Source: Adiantum capillus-veneris (taxonomy: Eukaryota; Streptophyta; Polypodiopsida; Polypodiales; Pteridaceae). Taken from it: DNA of 64,000 bases. Of this stretch, positions 10,928 through 23,109 are shown piece by piece. The stretch is from assembly GCA_014529385.2 (NCBI GenBank), contig CM043966.1, positions 107,103,587 through 107,167,586 of the forward strand, written 5' to 3'. The position numbers and the translations under genes were made by a program. The notes under the pieces are model-generated. The model made no database searches and had not been told where the DNA came from. It worked only from the letters and a program-made list of their open reading frames with translations. Position 1 is the first letter of the stretch. Every line of letters begins with the position of its first letter.

Positions 10928-11491
10928 TTACGGAGAAGTTGACATTAGTAAGTATGACGGTAAGATGGATGCTAATGTTATCGTTCTTGGTTGCATCAAT
11001 TTAATGCTTATTTTGCGACAACTATGAAGACAGGAAATAGCAAAGTTTTGACGGCAACGATGTATCTTGTCGGTGATGCCATTAATTGGTATCAAGCATG
11101 GCAAGAGGAGCAATTGGCCGCGCACCTAGAGAAAGCCGCGAATGGCATGCCCCTTTCTTTCAATTGGGCCGACCTCCAAGACAAGCTCAAGGCGCGGTTC
11201 TTGCCACCTCAGTACCTAGCACCGTTAAAGGAAGATTGGCGCAATCTCAAGCAAAATGGTACTCCAGTCAAGTCTTTTTGTAACCATGTTTTGCAGCTTG
11301 GCACCCAATTACGCAAATCCGATGCGAAGCGCAAAGAGGCTTTTATTTTCCGGTTGGACGACTATATCAGGTTTGATGTCGAAGTCTTCGATCCCATAGA
11401 TCTCAACAAGGCAAAAGCGATTCCTCTCGCACACGAGATAAAGCACAACAAGGGAAAGCCTAAGAAGAACAGGTCTTCTCATAGTATCTCT
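10928..11491 (+). pseudogene. element F gag, N-terminal part
   Basis: After a frameshift near 10990 the frame reads HQFNAYFATTMKTGNSKV, then MYLVGDAINWYQAWQ and LPPQYLAPLKEDWRNLKQ, then EIKHNKGKPKKN, a retrotransposon gag domain. A close relative is encoded by element E on the minus strand at 26200-27030. The frame is cut at 11491 by the LINE and continues beyond 21360. Confidence 0.82.
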
Positions 11492-11569
11492 TTTTTTTTT
11501 CCGAGAAAAAGATCCTTCTATTAGTTAATGAAAACTGCCCATAGGGCTACAACCACCTCTGCAAGAGAG

Positions 11570-13371
11570 GCCTACAACAAGCATGATAGGGAGACTCTCC
11601 CAATGATAAAACGACATATATACAATGAGGCTAAATCAAGGGATGGGAGGAGGGAAGAGCCACACAGGTGGACGGTAGTGCCATCTGAGCACACCCTGGA
11701 CAATGGTGTAGAAAGGCCCAAGGCAGCAGAGTCGAAGGAAAGCCTCACGGCGCTCCCGCATGCGGTCGGAGCTGCCCTGTAGTCCCTCAAGCTGTCCTCT
11801 GAGAGAATGGATCAGCTCTAGCCAAAAGTCACGAACAGTCTCTGCTGGTGGCACAAGGCGAGCCTCAGAGATGCGGAAACAGCGGGCCCGCCAGATGAAC
11901 CAAAGTGTCAGGCCACTGATGAGCTCCCAACACTCCTCTCTCTCACTGCACCACTCCTGTGGAGTAAGCTCTGTAGCAGGCTGGAGTGTAGGTTGCCCCC
12001 CCTGCATCACTATCATCCTGCTGGTGGAAGATAGCTCAAACTGAAGTGCCAGGCCCGTGAGGGTGGACCAAGCCGCTGCCCCCCAAGTGTACTGTCGAGC
12101 CGTGGAGAGAGCAGGCATCAATCGAAGAACTCGTAGCCACAACTACTGGGCCAAGGGACAGTCCCAAAGACAGTGACGTTTAACTCTCCACCAAATGGTC
12201 ACAAGCTGCACATGTGGTCGAGAGACCACTATGCACTAGCCAGCTCCCTACTGCTGTGGCTCTGTGTGCGACCAGCCACTGAAACAAGGTGACGCGTCCC
12301 AAAGCCTCTCCAAAAAGGCTGCCAAGAACTCGACTGTAAGACCCTCCTCCTACCAATGACGTGCTGCAGCGGGGCGGGCCTCTCTCTGTGCTGCTAGTAT
12401 ATTACGTTCCAGTCGAACAATGTACTGAAAGAACGGGACTCCTAGGTGGTCTGCAGAAGAGAAGGGGTCCCTCCATAGCCACTCACCAGGATCCCACTGT
12501 ACTCGTGCCAACCGACAACACTCCCAAGCCCATAGCCTCCAGTGTCCTGTCTCAAGAACTGCTAGGTCAGGGTCTATGACGCAGGTCCGCCCACAAATGC
12601 CCACTACTCGGATCCTCTGAAAACAGCACTCTGCTACCTGCGGGGCCTCTACTGCAACTCGCTGTAGTCGTCCCCCACCCTGTAGCTCGAAGAACAGGGC
12701 TGAGACAGACTCTGAGCAGGCCCTGACTGAAATGAGAACCTCCAGTCCTGTGAAGGCTCCCATACACCGTGGTGCTACAGGCTCGAGAGGCGTGAGCCAC
12801 TCAGCTGGAACTGACTCTGAGATGTCCTGACACATGCTCTGCACCCCTCTCATGCCCTGTAGCTGGAACCCCCACACCTCCTCTGACAAACCTATGAACT
12901 CTAGCCAGTCACCTAGAGAGCGCGCTAGACTTGCTGCCTTGGGACCCAAGGAAACATGAGGCCGACTACCAGCGAAGTGCCCTCTCTGAGTACTAACCAT
13001 GGGGTTCCAGACGAGGGGCTGCCGTGCACGTCGGCTGTCTCTGCTCCAGGCCACGCCATAAGAGCTTTCAACATCGAAGCAAACTCACAGCGAAGCGGTC
13101 CTCCAGTCTCCTGCTCAAGCCAACTCTGCACATCTGTGTAAAGATCCATCTGGTCGAAGGTTGCCAAGGGCCTCCTGACTGAGGCACCCTGGTACGAAGC
13201 CGCTACAACAAGAACTCTTTCCAGGGCTCCTCACCTGGAAGAAGTCCTCTGACTATAAACTTCCCAAGAAGGGCTCTGCTCTGCTATGCTGGATCGATGA
13301 TCCCAAGCCCTCCCTGAGAACAAGGAAGCGTGATGACCTGCCAAGCCACCTTGGCTCAGGCTATCTGAGTG
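11570..13371 (-). pseudogene. LINE ORF2 C-terminal region and zinc-binding tail
   Basis: The 234-codon frame from 13054 (MAWSRDSRRARQPLVWN, WLEFIGLSEEVWGFQLQG, AWECCRLARVQWDPGEWLWR) runs into frame-shifted FQWLV-AHRA and CAACDHL sequence. It is homologous to the LINE copy at 1-820. It ends at about 11636 and is followed by a 3' UTR identical in layout to 820-1110. Confidence 0.78.
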
Positions 13372-14419
13372 TCACGTCCTGACCAAAGGAAGTTCCTGTT
13401 CAGCCTCTCTAACTGGCTGATACAAGAACTCGAGAAGATCCAGCAGGAAGTGATGTACCACATAGTCGCCAACAACAGCTGGTTGGCAACTACTACTCTG
13501 CCAACCTGAGAAAGTCATGCTGAGCTCCAATGTGACAACTTTCTCCTGATAGACAGGAGAAGGGGAGCAATCTGCTACTCGGGAGACAAGTCCAAACCAA
13601 CCTAACAACCCAAGTACCGAACCACAGTCCCTGGGGGGATCCACCTGAAACCCTCTCCTGGCATCCAATCTGGCACAGGAGCACTACCAACCGAGAGAGC
13701 CACTGTCTTTCTCCAGTTGATCAGTGCGCCCGATGCACAACAGAAGGTCTGCAAAGCCTGCTCACATCTCTGAAGATTGGCCTCCTGGCCATCTAAGTAC
13801 AAGGCTGAGTCATCGGCAAACTCAGTGTCCAGCAGCTCATCTCCCCGAATAGGGAGTGCTAAGCCCCGTAGACCAACCTGCTGTGATACCAAAAATCTGC
13901 TCATCGCCTCCGCATAGAATAGAAAGAGAAATGGGGCAAGAGAACAACCCTGTCTGACCGAGCGTATAAGCATGAAGCGATCACCTCTACCTCCTGCCAA
14001 AAGCACCTGACTATGAGCATGTATGTACAAGGCTGACACCCCTCTGATCCAAGCATCTGAGAAGCCCATCCCACGTAGAGTGCCCTATAGAAAGTCCCAG
14101 TCAACTCTGTCGTATGCCTTCTAAAAATCGAGAAGAAGAATCACGAGGTACGGAGCCGTGCCAAGGCAGAAGCCTCCCAGAAAGTAAAGATGTTGTCAAG
14201 GATACTACGTTCCTTGACAAAACCTGTCTGAGTCCCATGTATAAGGCTCTCTAAAGGTGGCTGAATCCTCAAACTCAGATCCTTGGCAAGAATTTTGTAG
14301 GCTGAGTTGAGGATGGTGATGGGGCGCCACTCTCGAATCTCATCCAAGGAGCCACCCTCCTTGGGAATGAGGTAGATCAGGCTCTCACTCATGCTGTCAG
14401 GCATCACTCCTGTGTGCAA
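13372..14419 (-). pseudogene. LINE ORF2 reverse transcriptase domain
   Basis: LIYLIPKEGGSLDEIREWRP, ITILNSAYKILAK and TQTGFVKERSILDNIFTFWE are the plant LINE RT fingers boxes. RSVRQGCSLAPFLFLFYAEA carries the RQGCPLSP box, with Ala for Ser/Pro. The catalytic box is TEFADDSALYL (FADD where most LINEs have YADD), both Asp intact. LINWRKTVALSVG matches the next box. A frame break near 14070-14140 disables it. Confidence 0.86.
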
Positions 14420-15121
14420 AATGTACTGAAAAGCACTACAGAGATCTGAGCCAAGAAGGTCCTAGTACTCCAAGAAAAAGCTGGGAGTCAACCCATCCTC
14501 ACCTGGACAGCTACCATGGGGGAGGGCCCTAAGAGCCGTGTGCAGCTCCTCAAACTGAAGTGGCATCTCTAGCCTCTGACGCATCTCCTCAGTCACAAGA
14601 CATGGCATCTATGCCCAAACCTACTCCCTGCATGCATCCTGCCGCTCTGAACGGGGCTCAATAGACAGCAGTTCACGGTAGAAGTCAGTAACAACTGCAC
14701 GCATATCCTCGGGCTCACAAGCAACAGACCCATCGGGCCTCCTCAACTGACTGACCTTGGCATGCGAGTGCCGAGGTCCCACAATCTCAAAAAAAACACC
14801 AGTCACTCTGTCACCCACCTGAGTCCACTGAGATGCCTGTCGGTGGAAAGCAAACTCATGACGCCTCTCCTCTATGCTGGCAAGCTCCTGTCGAGCCTGC
14901 TGTAACGATGTAACTGCTCCTCAACCATGGACTGTCTGGATGCTACTCCTGCATCCTCTGTAATGAAGCAATGCCACGTCTGAGACGCTGCTCCGCCTCT
15001 CTTGCTCTAGCCCGGCAAGCCAGAGACTCCTGAAGAAAAAAATGGCTAATCTGAGGTAGGCCTGAGGCCACTCTGTCTACAGGAGAATCTTGTCTGTCCA
15101 TGCCCTCTGTCCAGAGAGCCT
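14420..15121 (-). pseudogene. LINE ORF2 linker between endonuclease and RT
   Basis: The frames ERVEALWTEGMDRQ, SHFFLQESLACRARAREAEQ and GDRVTGVFFEIVGPRHSHAK are in the region that joins endonuclease to RT in plant LINEs; (F)(F)...(R) before RT and DFYRELLSIEP are typical. Several stops occur. Confidence 0.6.
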
Positions 15122-15950
15122 CTACCCTCTCTCTGAGTGCTGAGTCCAACAAGACTCTCTCTGGGATGCGGAGCATCGTGCTCCCACTCCTCTGCCTGTC
15201 TGCCCCACTGTGAGGATCACTCGTGCATGGTCCGAGAAGGAGGTCCCTGCCAGGATGCCCATTGATCCTCCCAAGTCACTGAAGTGGTCACTAGTGTAGA
15301 AGCGATCTATACGCGATAGATTCACTCCTCCCACACTGTGGTCCGATCTAGAGAAGGCAAGACTGTCTACGGGCCTTACAAAACCAGAGTGCTGCCATGT
15401 ATCCGAGACCCTCAAAGTCATACACAACCTCTCCCAAGCTGCCAACTCGACTCCATGCACATTAGCATGGCTGCCACCAATCCTGTCAGAAGGGTCCTCC
15501 AACATGTTGAAGTCCCCTCCTATGCACCAATGATCTCCCTGCGGCAAAGACTCAACAATCTGTGACCAAAACTCTGCACGAGGACTTGCCACATTGGGCG
15601 CATAGATGTTTAGGAAACCCACAAGGCCACCCTGAACCTGCATAGTAATCCACTGAGCCCTGCCTAGCACAATAATCCCTCTGCCCACAATGGCCTGCTG
15701 CAATGAGTCCGCAATAGTACCCTAGATGCCTCCAGGTCCAAAAGCAGCTGACCAAAAGATATCACATCATCCACGCAAAATCAGACCACATCGCCGAATG
15801 AGGCTCTCACATAGATGGTGCTCCTGAAGCATAAGGAGATCAATCTCTCCTCCCACAAGGCAACGCTGAATCTCCTGACGTTGTGAGCGGGATGAAAACA
15901 CACACAGCGCCTCTATAACGACCCGACACACTCTTGGAATGATACACACA
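15122..15950 (-). pseudogene. LINE ORF2 endonuclease domain
   Basis: An apurinic/apyrimidinic-type endonuclease that nicks the target DNA. Visible motifs are LLMLQEHHL (the metal-binding Glu), QVQGGLVGFLNIYAPN, WCIGGDFNMLEDPSDRIGG (GDFN) and FSRSDHSV-x-LSRIDRFY (SxxSRID). SFSDHARVIL is the catalytic SDH box. Stops at about 15704-15760 split the frame, so the copy is inactive. Confidence 0.86.
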
Positions 15951-15959
15951 CACTATGGG

Positions 15960-17074
15960 GCACCACTCGGCTTACACAACACACCTGGCCGAGACAGGGA
16001 ACACACCTCTGGAGTGAGAGGAGAGAGACTATCCACTTGCCCACTCCACACACACACACACACCCAAAAAACTCAGCTCAAAAGAGGAGAATTTCTGATA
16101 TTTAGATACAATTGAGCTTGGGCCAACACCAATGGGGCAGATAGCTCACACAATATTCAAGAAATACACGAGATACAACCACAAAGTTAAGCAGAGGCTT
16201 CACTCACCGGAGAAGATTACACAGAAAAACAGCAGAAAAAGAGTGAGGAATTTGGCAAAATGGACAGCGCCATCGCGTCCGGAACGGCCCAAAACCCGAG
16301 TCTACAATGTCAAAGTGCTCAAATCCGACCTCGGATGAGCAGTTTACGGCCAAAACAGGCTCCGAAAATCCCAAAAACACACCTGCGGCTGTTCCTCCTC
16401 TCTTCTCCACGTTTTTTCTGGTCTTCTCTCAGTTTTTTCAGTTCCCACACTTAGCTTTATTAGTTGGGCACCTGTGGCCTTTTAGATGACCTCAAACGGA
16501 CCCCGAACAGGCCAAAAACTGACCTCGCAGTGCATAGTTGTCACCTTTTTGCATTATCCGCACACCTGGCACTCAGTTTTTCCAAATAATGTATCCCGCA
16601 ACCACGTGAAGTGGCCCCAAAAAGTGGTCCTCATGATGACCTTTCTGCATAAGTATCACAGGAAAACACCCACGTCGTGTCCATACTTCTCCGCGTGCAA
16701 GTATTGACCCCGTTCGACCTCTGACGCCACTCGATGCCATCTGACGCACCTAGTTACCTCATGTCGTCGGCCCACGGATAGCTTTCTTGAGAAGTTTTAC
16801 GCGCTACCAACTCCTCCTTATTGTAGAAAAAACACAGTGGTACTGGTAATAGTGAAAATCGATGCACTATGTACACCCTGTCCTACCTGTACACATGTGG
16901 GCCCCACGTAACCACCTGGCTCTGAAAAATGGGCAATTCTTTATTTGATGCACCATGCATGTATATGTACATATGCGCAATCCCTTGCTCCAAAAAACTC
17001 CTGACAACGCAATCGGCCCCGCTGATGCTGAAACTGGGACTCACCTAGTCCCTGCACGTTCCATGAGACGATCC
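15960..17074 (-). other. LINE inter-ORF region, no gene seen
   Basis: About 1.1 kb between the ORF1 tail and the endonuclease. It contains a (CA)n tract (16045-16062) and short frames with no recognisable similarity. It may be a real spacer or an old insertion. Confidence 0.5.
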
Positions 17075-17738
17075 TCATGGGGAGCGAGAGAGAACAGATG
17101 CTGCCGCAGCAGCTAGACGGGCTATCTTCGAGGCTGGCTTGGATGGGGAGTTATCCCCATCCAAGCGTCCTCTAGATAGGCGTGACTGCAGTGAGTGCCT
17201 AGCCCAAGCCCAAGCAGAGCGAGCTGTACGTAAAGCAACCTCCTCTGTCCAGGAGTCCTCATGAATGTATACATAGCATGGCAAACACTGTGTATCAGGA
17301 ACGAAGTACACCACAATGTGCCTACATCCTGCTGAGTCTGGGGGTGTCACCGCAACCTTGGCCAATGGCCACAACGTCTGCAACATGTCTGTAACTCCAA
17401 GTTCTCCCAAGTGGTGAGAGAACTCTAGGACCTGTGTATGCAACCATCCCAACACTGAGTCGAGGGTCCACTCTGTCTCGGCCCTGCCACAGAGAGGAGA
17501 AGAAACCAACTACTAAGTCCAAGGCCTCTGTCCCCCTAGCGGCAAGGAACAAAGCATGGACCCTGAAGCAGGCTGCCTCATGGTCTGCTGAGGGATCGCT
17601 TAGAAAACGAGTGAAGCCGTAGTCGAAGAAGTCCCAACGGCCCCGGATGTCAATGCTCGTCAGACCACGAGGGATAGCTGCAAGGGAAGATGTCTGTATC
17701 TGCAGAGGGGGCCGTAAGAAAGGCTGACCCTCTCTCAC
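17075..17738 (-). pseudogene. LINE ORF1 C-terminal region, unrecognised domain
   Basis: Two overlapping minus-strand frames (17322-17738 and 17075-17509) carry RGRWDFFDYGFTRFLSDPSA, LFLAARGTEALDLVVGFFSS, then frame-shifted WTLDSVLGWLHTQVLEFSHH and RHIVVYFVPDTQCLPCYVYI. I do not recognise the domain; its position between the knuckle and ORF2 suggests the tail of ORF1. Confidence 0.5.
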
Positions 17739-17775
17739 TAGGCGACTCGTGGCAAAGGCGCTGCCAAGAGATCTC

Positions 17776-18505
17776 CTAGCCGCCGGAGAAGGCCGTGCCC
17801 CCTGGGTCGACTATGGAACTCGAGTAGGAGGGGGGGGAGAAGGAGCTGGGGAGAGCGGTGGAGAAGAGGGGCGGGAGGGGGCAACAGAGGTAAAGGGGCG
17901 AGGTGGAGAAGCGACGGGAGCAAAAGGCGGGGGGGAGGATGAGAAAGAGTGGGGGAACTCTGGGGGGGGGGAGAGGCTGTCGAGGGTGAAGCGGAGGTGG
18001 GGGCTGGAGCAGGGACCTCCTCCTGCTCAAGAGGACCAAAGCGATTCCCCGTGGGAACCCAATGTTGCTGAGTAGGCGCCTGAGAGCCACTCTGAGTGCC
18101 AAGCAGACGCTGTGGCCCCTGTCGTCGTCTACCACGGGCATGCTGCCACCCCTCCTCCGTTGGAGCCCCAGGCTCGGAGGGTGGCTCTGCATGTGTGCGT
18201 TGTGTCGCTGACTGTGGCTATGGGCCAGCCCTCGCAGGCTAGGGCGAGGCTGTGGTGCAAGTCGCGGCCTCCTCCGTGGACAGGCCTTCGCTAGATGGCC
18301 CATCTGTCGACAAATGAAGCACTGGTTCGGGAGGCCGGAGTACTCCACACTCTGTTTAAACCAACCCCCACTCACGCGAGGCAAAAGGATAACCTTCGGG
18401 AGCGTGTGGGTGTCTCTGACCAAAACTCGAACTGAGGGAATGCCAGCCGCCTTGGCAGCTACTGATGCTGCCGTACGAGGTGTCTCCAAGACAATCCCAA
18501 TGGCT
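17776..18505 (-). pseudogene. LINE ORF1, zinc-knuckle part
   Basis: ORF1 resuming after the copia-type insertion: VLETPRTAASVAAKAAGIPS, VRVLVRDTHTLPKVILLPRV, then a CCHC knuckle CFICRQMGHLAKAC (Cx2Cx4Hx4C) followed by basic RRRPRLAPQPRP. It binds the LINE RNA in related elements. The C-terminal part is Pro/Leu/Ser low complexity. Confidence 0.82.
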
Positions 18506-18510
18506 GAGCC

Positions 18511-18780
18511 TGTTGGGACACAAGCCCATTTATGGGAATATCCAAATGTCCGGTGTCTAGCTCGTGGGTATAGGCTCTATAGCATGCAGATCAACTTTAG
18601 TTGTAAGTCAAGTGGTGCATGGCTTTTTGCCTTTATATGTAAGGCTATACTTCAATAGAGAATAAAGTGTGTTTTTCAGGTCTTATCTCTACTCTCTTTC
18701 TCTTTCTCGCATCCGCTGCTCAGCACCACGCCATGGCTTGCCTCAGGCTACACCCACCATAGCTAGCTCCGAGCACAACA
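18511..18780 (+). repeat. small copia-type element 5' LTR
   Basis: TGTTGGGACAC...GAGCACAACA, followed by ac and the tRNA-Met-type PBS. Confidence 0.92.
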
Positions 18781-19243
18781 ACTGGTATCAGAGCCCAAGT
18801 GGGCCGCCAAATCTTGGCTTCGAGTCAGCACGCGGCTACAACCGCTTATACAGAGAGACAAGAGGAGATCGAGTGCACGTTATTTGCCTGTAATCTGCAG
18901 CAACAGGGTCGCGTTGGCTTTCTGGTAAGAATTCGTTTCTTGAGCGCCTTCAAATTCTGCATCGACTGCCTACTGGGGAGCCAGAAGGTCCTTCAACCTG
19001 TCGTTCTGCGCCATTGCTGCATATAGAGCTCGTTTTTTTTTCTTCTCTTTTTGTGTTCACACTATTTAGAGATATTGGCCACCCAATTTACTCTCAACGC
19101 CTTACCCAACGGGCATTCCCACCATTGGGTACACTCTGATTTTCGAGCCTTTCAAAAACACTGCCCTTGGAAATGGGCTCACTAATTCAAGAAAAGCTTC
19201 ACACACATCACCTCGATAAAAGACATTGTGCATATTTTGGTGA

Positions 19244-19612
<369 letters not shown>

Positions 19613-20093
19613 CATCAAAGATCGACAACTTCTCTAGAACATGATCAAAATTAGTTTTACCTATTCAATCTCATAGGTTTGCCATGATTTTGTTTATGTC
19701 ATCATCGATATTTTGTCAAAGCTTTGTTTTATTTTGTCAGTTGTCAATCATGGTCATGTCCCTTTTGTACGGGTTAAAGACACTGCCACAAAAATAAGTG
19801 GTAAGACCTCCCAATTTTTATCAGTTCTCAGCCCTTTTTTGTTGCACTCTCATGAGGTTCCTGGGTACACCATAAACCCAAGGTTTGGCAATGAACCAAA
19901 AACTCCATTTTTGGTAGCTACATATTTGACCTACACCCTATCTGTTCAAGGGGGGGTTACTAATCTAGCACCAGGTTATGGATACACCAGAAATCCTTGG
20001 TTGTGAGAAAACCTAAAACTCACGGTTGACGAGTACACCAAAAACTCGAGGTATCATGAGACGGCATGTCTAGTTCGGGCTTGAGGGGGGGAT

Positions 20094-20364
20094 TGTTGGG
20101 CACGCAAGCCCAAATATGGGAATATCCAAATGTCCGGTGTCTAGCTCGTGGGTACAGGCTCTATAGCATGCAGATCAACTTTAGTTATAAGTCAAGTGGT
20201 GCATGGCTTTTTGCCTTTATATGTAAGGCTATACTTCAATAGAGAATAAAGTGTGTTTTTCAGGTCTTATCTCTGCTCTCTTTCTCTTTCTCGCATCTGC
20301 TGCTCAGCATCACGCCATGGCTTGCCTCAGGATACACCCACCATAGCTAGCTCCGAGCACAACA
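20094..20364 (+). repeat. small copia-type element 3' LTR
   Basis: TGTTGGGCACG...GAGCACAACA, directly after the polypurine tract. Confidence 0.92.
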
Positions 20365-20369
20365 GAGCC

Positions 20370-21014
20370 GATCCTGGATAGAAGTGGTAAGTACTCCCTC
20401 CGTAAACCCGGAAAGCAGACCGAGATAGGGATGTTTGCCTCCTCTACTAGAACATCCGAAGCTGGGTCAAAACCATGTCTCCACTGTCGAAAGTGGGCAC
20501 GTGATGCTCGGATGGCCAGTGGACTCATAGCTATGACCTTGGATGCCATCTTGGAGGTCTCAAACTCGATCTGATAGTAACCCCGTCAGAGAATCTGTAC
20601 ATCCAAGATCTTGCCCACCTCTGCGAGAAGGCGGGCCTGGAGAAGATCACGCAACTCTCCTTTGCTTGGTCGGGTGCCGAGAATCTTGCAGATGACGGAG
20701 GTCGCCTCGAGACGCTCCACCTCTACTGCAAGGCTCGCTTGCTCTGTCGGTGAAAGAGCAAGTCGAATGGTAGGCTCTGCAGGGTCGAGCGAGGAGGCTT
20801 CTGAGGAGTCTCTCTGGGGCGGAGCATGAGCTTCCATTTGTGTCTGCTGCTGAGTAGGAAAGGGTGGGGCGTGAAAACAAACACCTGAGAACTCGACGAG
20901 TGAAGTCCCAACGAGAACTCCACTGCAGGGCTGAACAAGTGAGGCCTCCGCGGGGGGGGGGGGGGGGGGCGAATGAAAATGATGGTCACTATGTGCGAGG
21001 GCAACGGGCAGCAA
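20370..21014 (-). pseudogene. LINE ORF1, N-terminal part
   Basis: From Met at 21014 it encodes a Pro/Ser-rich start with PPPPPPAEASL, then EQASLAVEVERLEATSVICKILG. A stop at about 20586 and a frame continuing SKMASKVIAMSPLAIRASRAHF, then FRQWRHGFDP, follow. This layout (core followed by W..GFDP) is that of the DUF4283 RNA-binding-type region of plant LINE ORF1 proteins. The copia-type insertion at 20364 separates it from the zinc-knuckle half. The Pro run comes from a G18-20 homopolymer. Confidence 0.75.
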
Positions 21015-21341
21015 ATGGGTGAGTCAAGCTATATCGCCAACGGGCAGCGAACAACAGCGCGGGGGGTGCGGGGGGGTGCGGGCTCGACAGCGCGCTGGCA
21101 GGACGCAGGCAAAACAACGCGCGATTGGGACAGCGCGCTGGCAGGACACAGGCAAAACAGCGCAAGCGGGGAGCAACGCTCAAGCAGGGACAAGCGGGAG
21201 GCAGTGTGCAGGCGGAGGGAGGGAGAAGAACGCTGGGGGGGGGGGGCAGGGGCAAGCGGACAGGGAGGGGGGAACGAGCGGAAGCAGCCACGAGCCTTTG
21301 TTATCCACCATAGCCTTTCAAAGTGGACCTTTTAAAAATTC
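21015..21341 (-). promoter_or_regulatory. LINE 5' region, GC-rich
   Basis: This lies upstream of ORF1 on the minus strand. It is GC-rich, with G runs (21236-21246) and repeated cagcgcgctggcaggac units (about 21088 and 21131). Plant LINEs carry an internal promoter here; I infer this from position only. Confidence 0.45.
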
Positions 21342-21360
21342 GTCTTCTCATAGTATCTCT

Positions 21361-22320
21361 TAGACTTCTCAAAACCACAGAACGGTAAGAATGGTAACTC
21401 TTCTAGCCAATCTTCCTCTAATTCTTCGGAAAAGAATTCTCAAAATGAATCTAAGAGTAAAGCTAAAGCACCTACAAAATCTAAGCGGCCGCACAAGGAA
21501 TTATAGGAGGATACATAACGGCTGAAGAACAAGCGATCTATGCTAAGCAAGGTAGATGTTATCAATGTGACCACAAGGGTCACATTAAGGCTTGTCCTAA
21601 GACAGCCCCACCTAAAGAACCCAAAGAACCAACAGCTACCACAAGCACTTCAATGAATCAATCCGAGTCTTCAAATGTTTCTGACACACACATTGATGAG
21701 TCTCTCTTTAAATGTTATGGTCATGTGAAGATCAGCGTTTTGTCATATTGTCTGATTCAGCTAGTATGCATGATGTGATTAGTGCCTCTTGTAGAAATAG
21801 CCCGCCTAGAGGTTAGCCAGACATCTCCTCTCGAGGTGTCGGGCTTCACTCCCGGTATAGACTCTCTCATTACACAAGAGTGCCTTGATGTGTTGTTTAC
21901 AGTTCTACAGGCTGCCTTCCGTAGAAAATTTGTCGTGTCTCCTCTCTCAGGATGTGATATGTTTTTGTGTATTAGATGGTGTCGAGAGCATAACCCTCTC
22001 AGTTGATTGGGCGGACAATACTCTCACTTTAAATGCCAAAAGTGCCTCTCCCATGATCATTCGTAGTGAGGAGGGTCTGCATTCTTTGTCTCTCATTTCT
22101 CATGTGCAGGCAAAGCGCGAGTTATGAAGAGGAGCACAAGCGGCATTCATTTATGCAGCTCCAGTTACCCAGAGCATTCAAGCTCCAGACATGTATTCAG
22201 CTTTGTTTACCAAGTTTAAGCATCTCTTTTTGCAGGATGATCTTCCACCTCGTCTCCCACCCGAGCGGCCAGAGGATCATCGCATCAAACTCACGGAGGA
22301 GGCACAACCTGTCAATAAGG
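21361..22320 (+). pseudogene. element F gag C-terminus (zinc knuckle) and protease relic
   Basis: The region directly after the LINE's TSD continues gag (Ser/Asn/Lys-rich), with a CCHC knuckle CYQCDHKGHIKAC encoded near 21559-21597. A decayed protease follows (VILSDSASMHDVIS at about 21740-21790; SPLSGCDM near 21945), with several frameshifts. The equivalent E frame reads FVILFDPSSMNDVIS, so the D-[S/T]-G triad is not seen in either. Confidence 0.7.
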
Positions 22321-22379
22321 CTCCCTACGTTTGAACAAGACTCGAGAATGAAGAGTTAGAGCGGCAACTCGGTGGCCAG

Positions 22380-23109
22380 GGGATTCATACGTCCTAGTGT
22401 ATGTCATTTTGATGCTCCTATTTTGTTTGTCCGCAAGAAGAATGGTTCGTTTCGTTTGTCCGCAAGAAGAACGGTTCGTCTCGTTTGTGTGTTGATTACA
22501 GGACATTGAACAAGATGACCGTCAAGAACAAGTTTCCAATGCCTCGCATTGAGTATATCCTCTATAGGCTCAATGAAGCAAAGGTTTTCAGTAAGGTCGA
22601 TCTCAAAAGTGGATACCATCAGGTAAGGATATTCAAAGGCAACATCTACAAGACCGTTTTCCGCACGGAGCGAGGGCAATGGGAGTATGTGGTTATGCCT
22701 TTTGGATTGACAGGTGCCGTGGGTACATTTAACTGTCTCATGGTAGGCCGTTTTGGCAATATGGTTGGTGTATGTGTATTCATCTTTCTTAATGATATTC
22801 TTATTTTTTCTGCATCGTGGGAACAATATGAAAAGAATGTAGAAAGGGTATTAATCCGTTTGGATGAGTGTCAGTTGTACATTGCAGCTAAGAAATCAGA
22901 TTTTTCTCACTAAAGTTACTTATCTGGGTTATATCATTTTTGCAGAAGGCGTCAAGCTACATCCCGCGAAGGTGGAACAGGTACGTAATAAGGATTTGCC
23001 CGAAACTGTATATGATATGCGTTCTTTTCTTGGTTTATGTGAAGCGTATAGTTCGCACATGGAGAATTTTACACGCATTGCCACACCCATGACTCGAAGG
23101 AGGTAAAGA
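22380..23109 (+). pseudogene. element F reverse transcriptase relic
   Basis: CVDYRTLNKMTVKNKFPMPR and FSKVDLKSGYHQVRI are RT fingers and palm motifs; MPFGLTGAVGTFN is the usual MPFGL.NAP.TF box. The catalytic box reads VFIFLNDILIFS, with Asn where the first Asp of YxDD/FxDD is expected, so the enzyme would be inactive. A duplicated stretch (gtccgcaagaagaa at about 22429 and 22460) and a frameshift at about 22910 add damage. It continues as the connection region LGYIIFAEGVKLHPAKVEQV. Confidence 0.85.

Noticed and set aside
17749-18075. Gly/Glu-rich 108-codon frame on the plus strand
   Set aside because: It is the antisense shadow of the Pro-rich LINE ORF1 region on the minus strand.
20586-21014. 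Separate Pro-rich host protein
   Set aside because: It lies inside the LINE (bounded by the 19-bp TSD) at the ORF1 position and continues beyond the copia-type insertion into the zinc-knuckle half.
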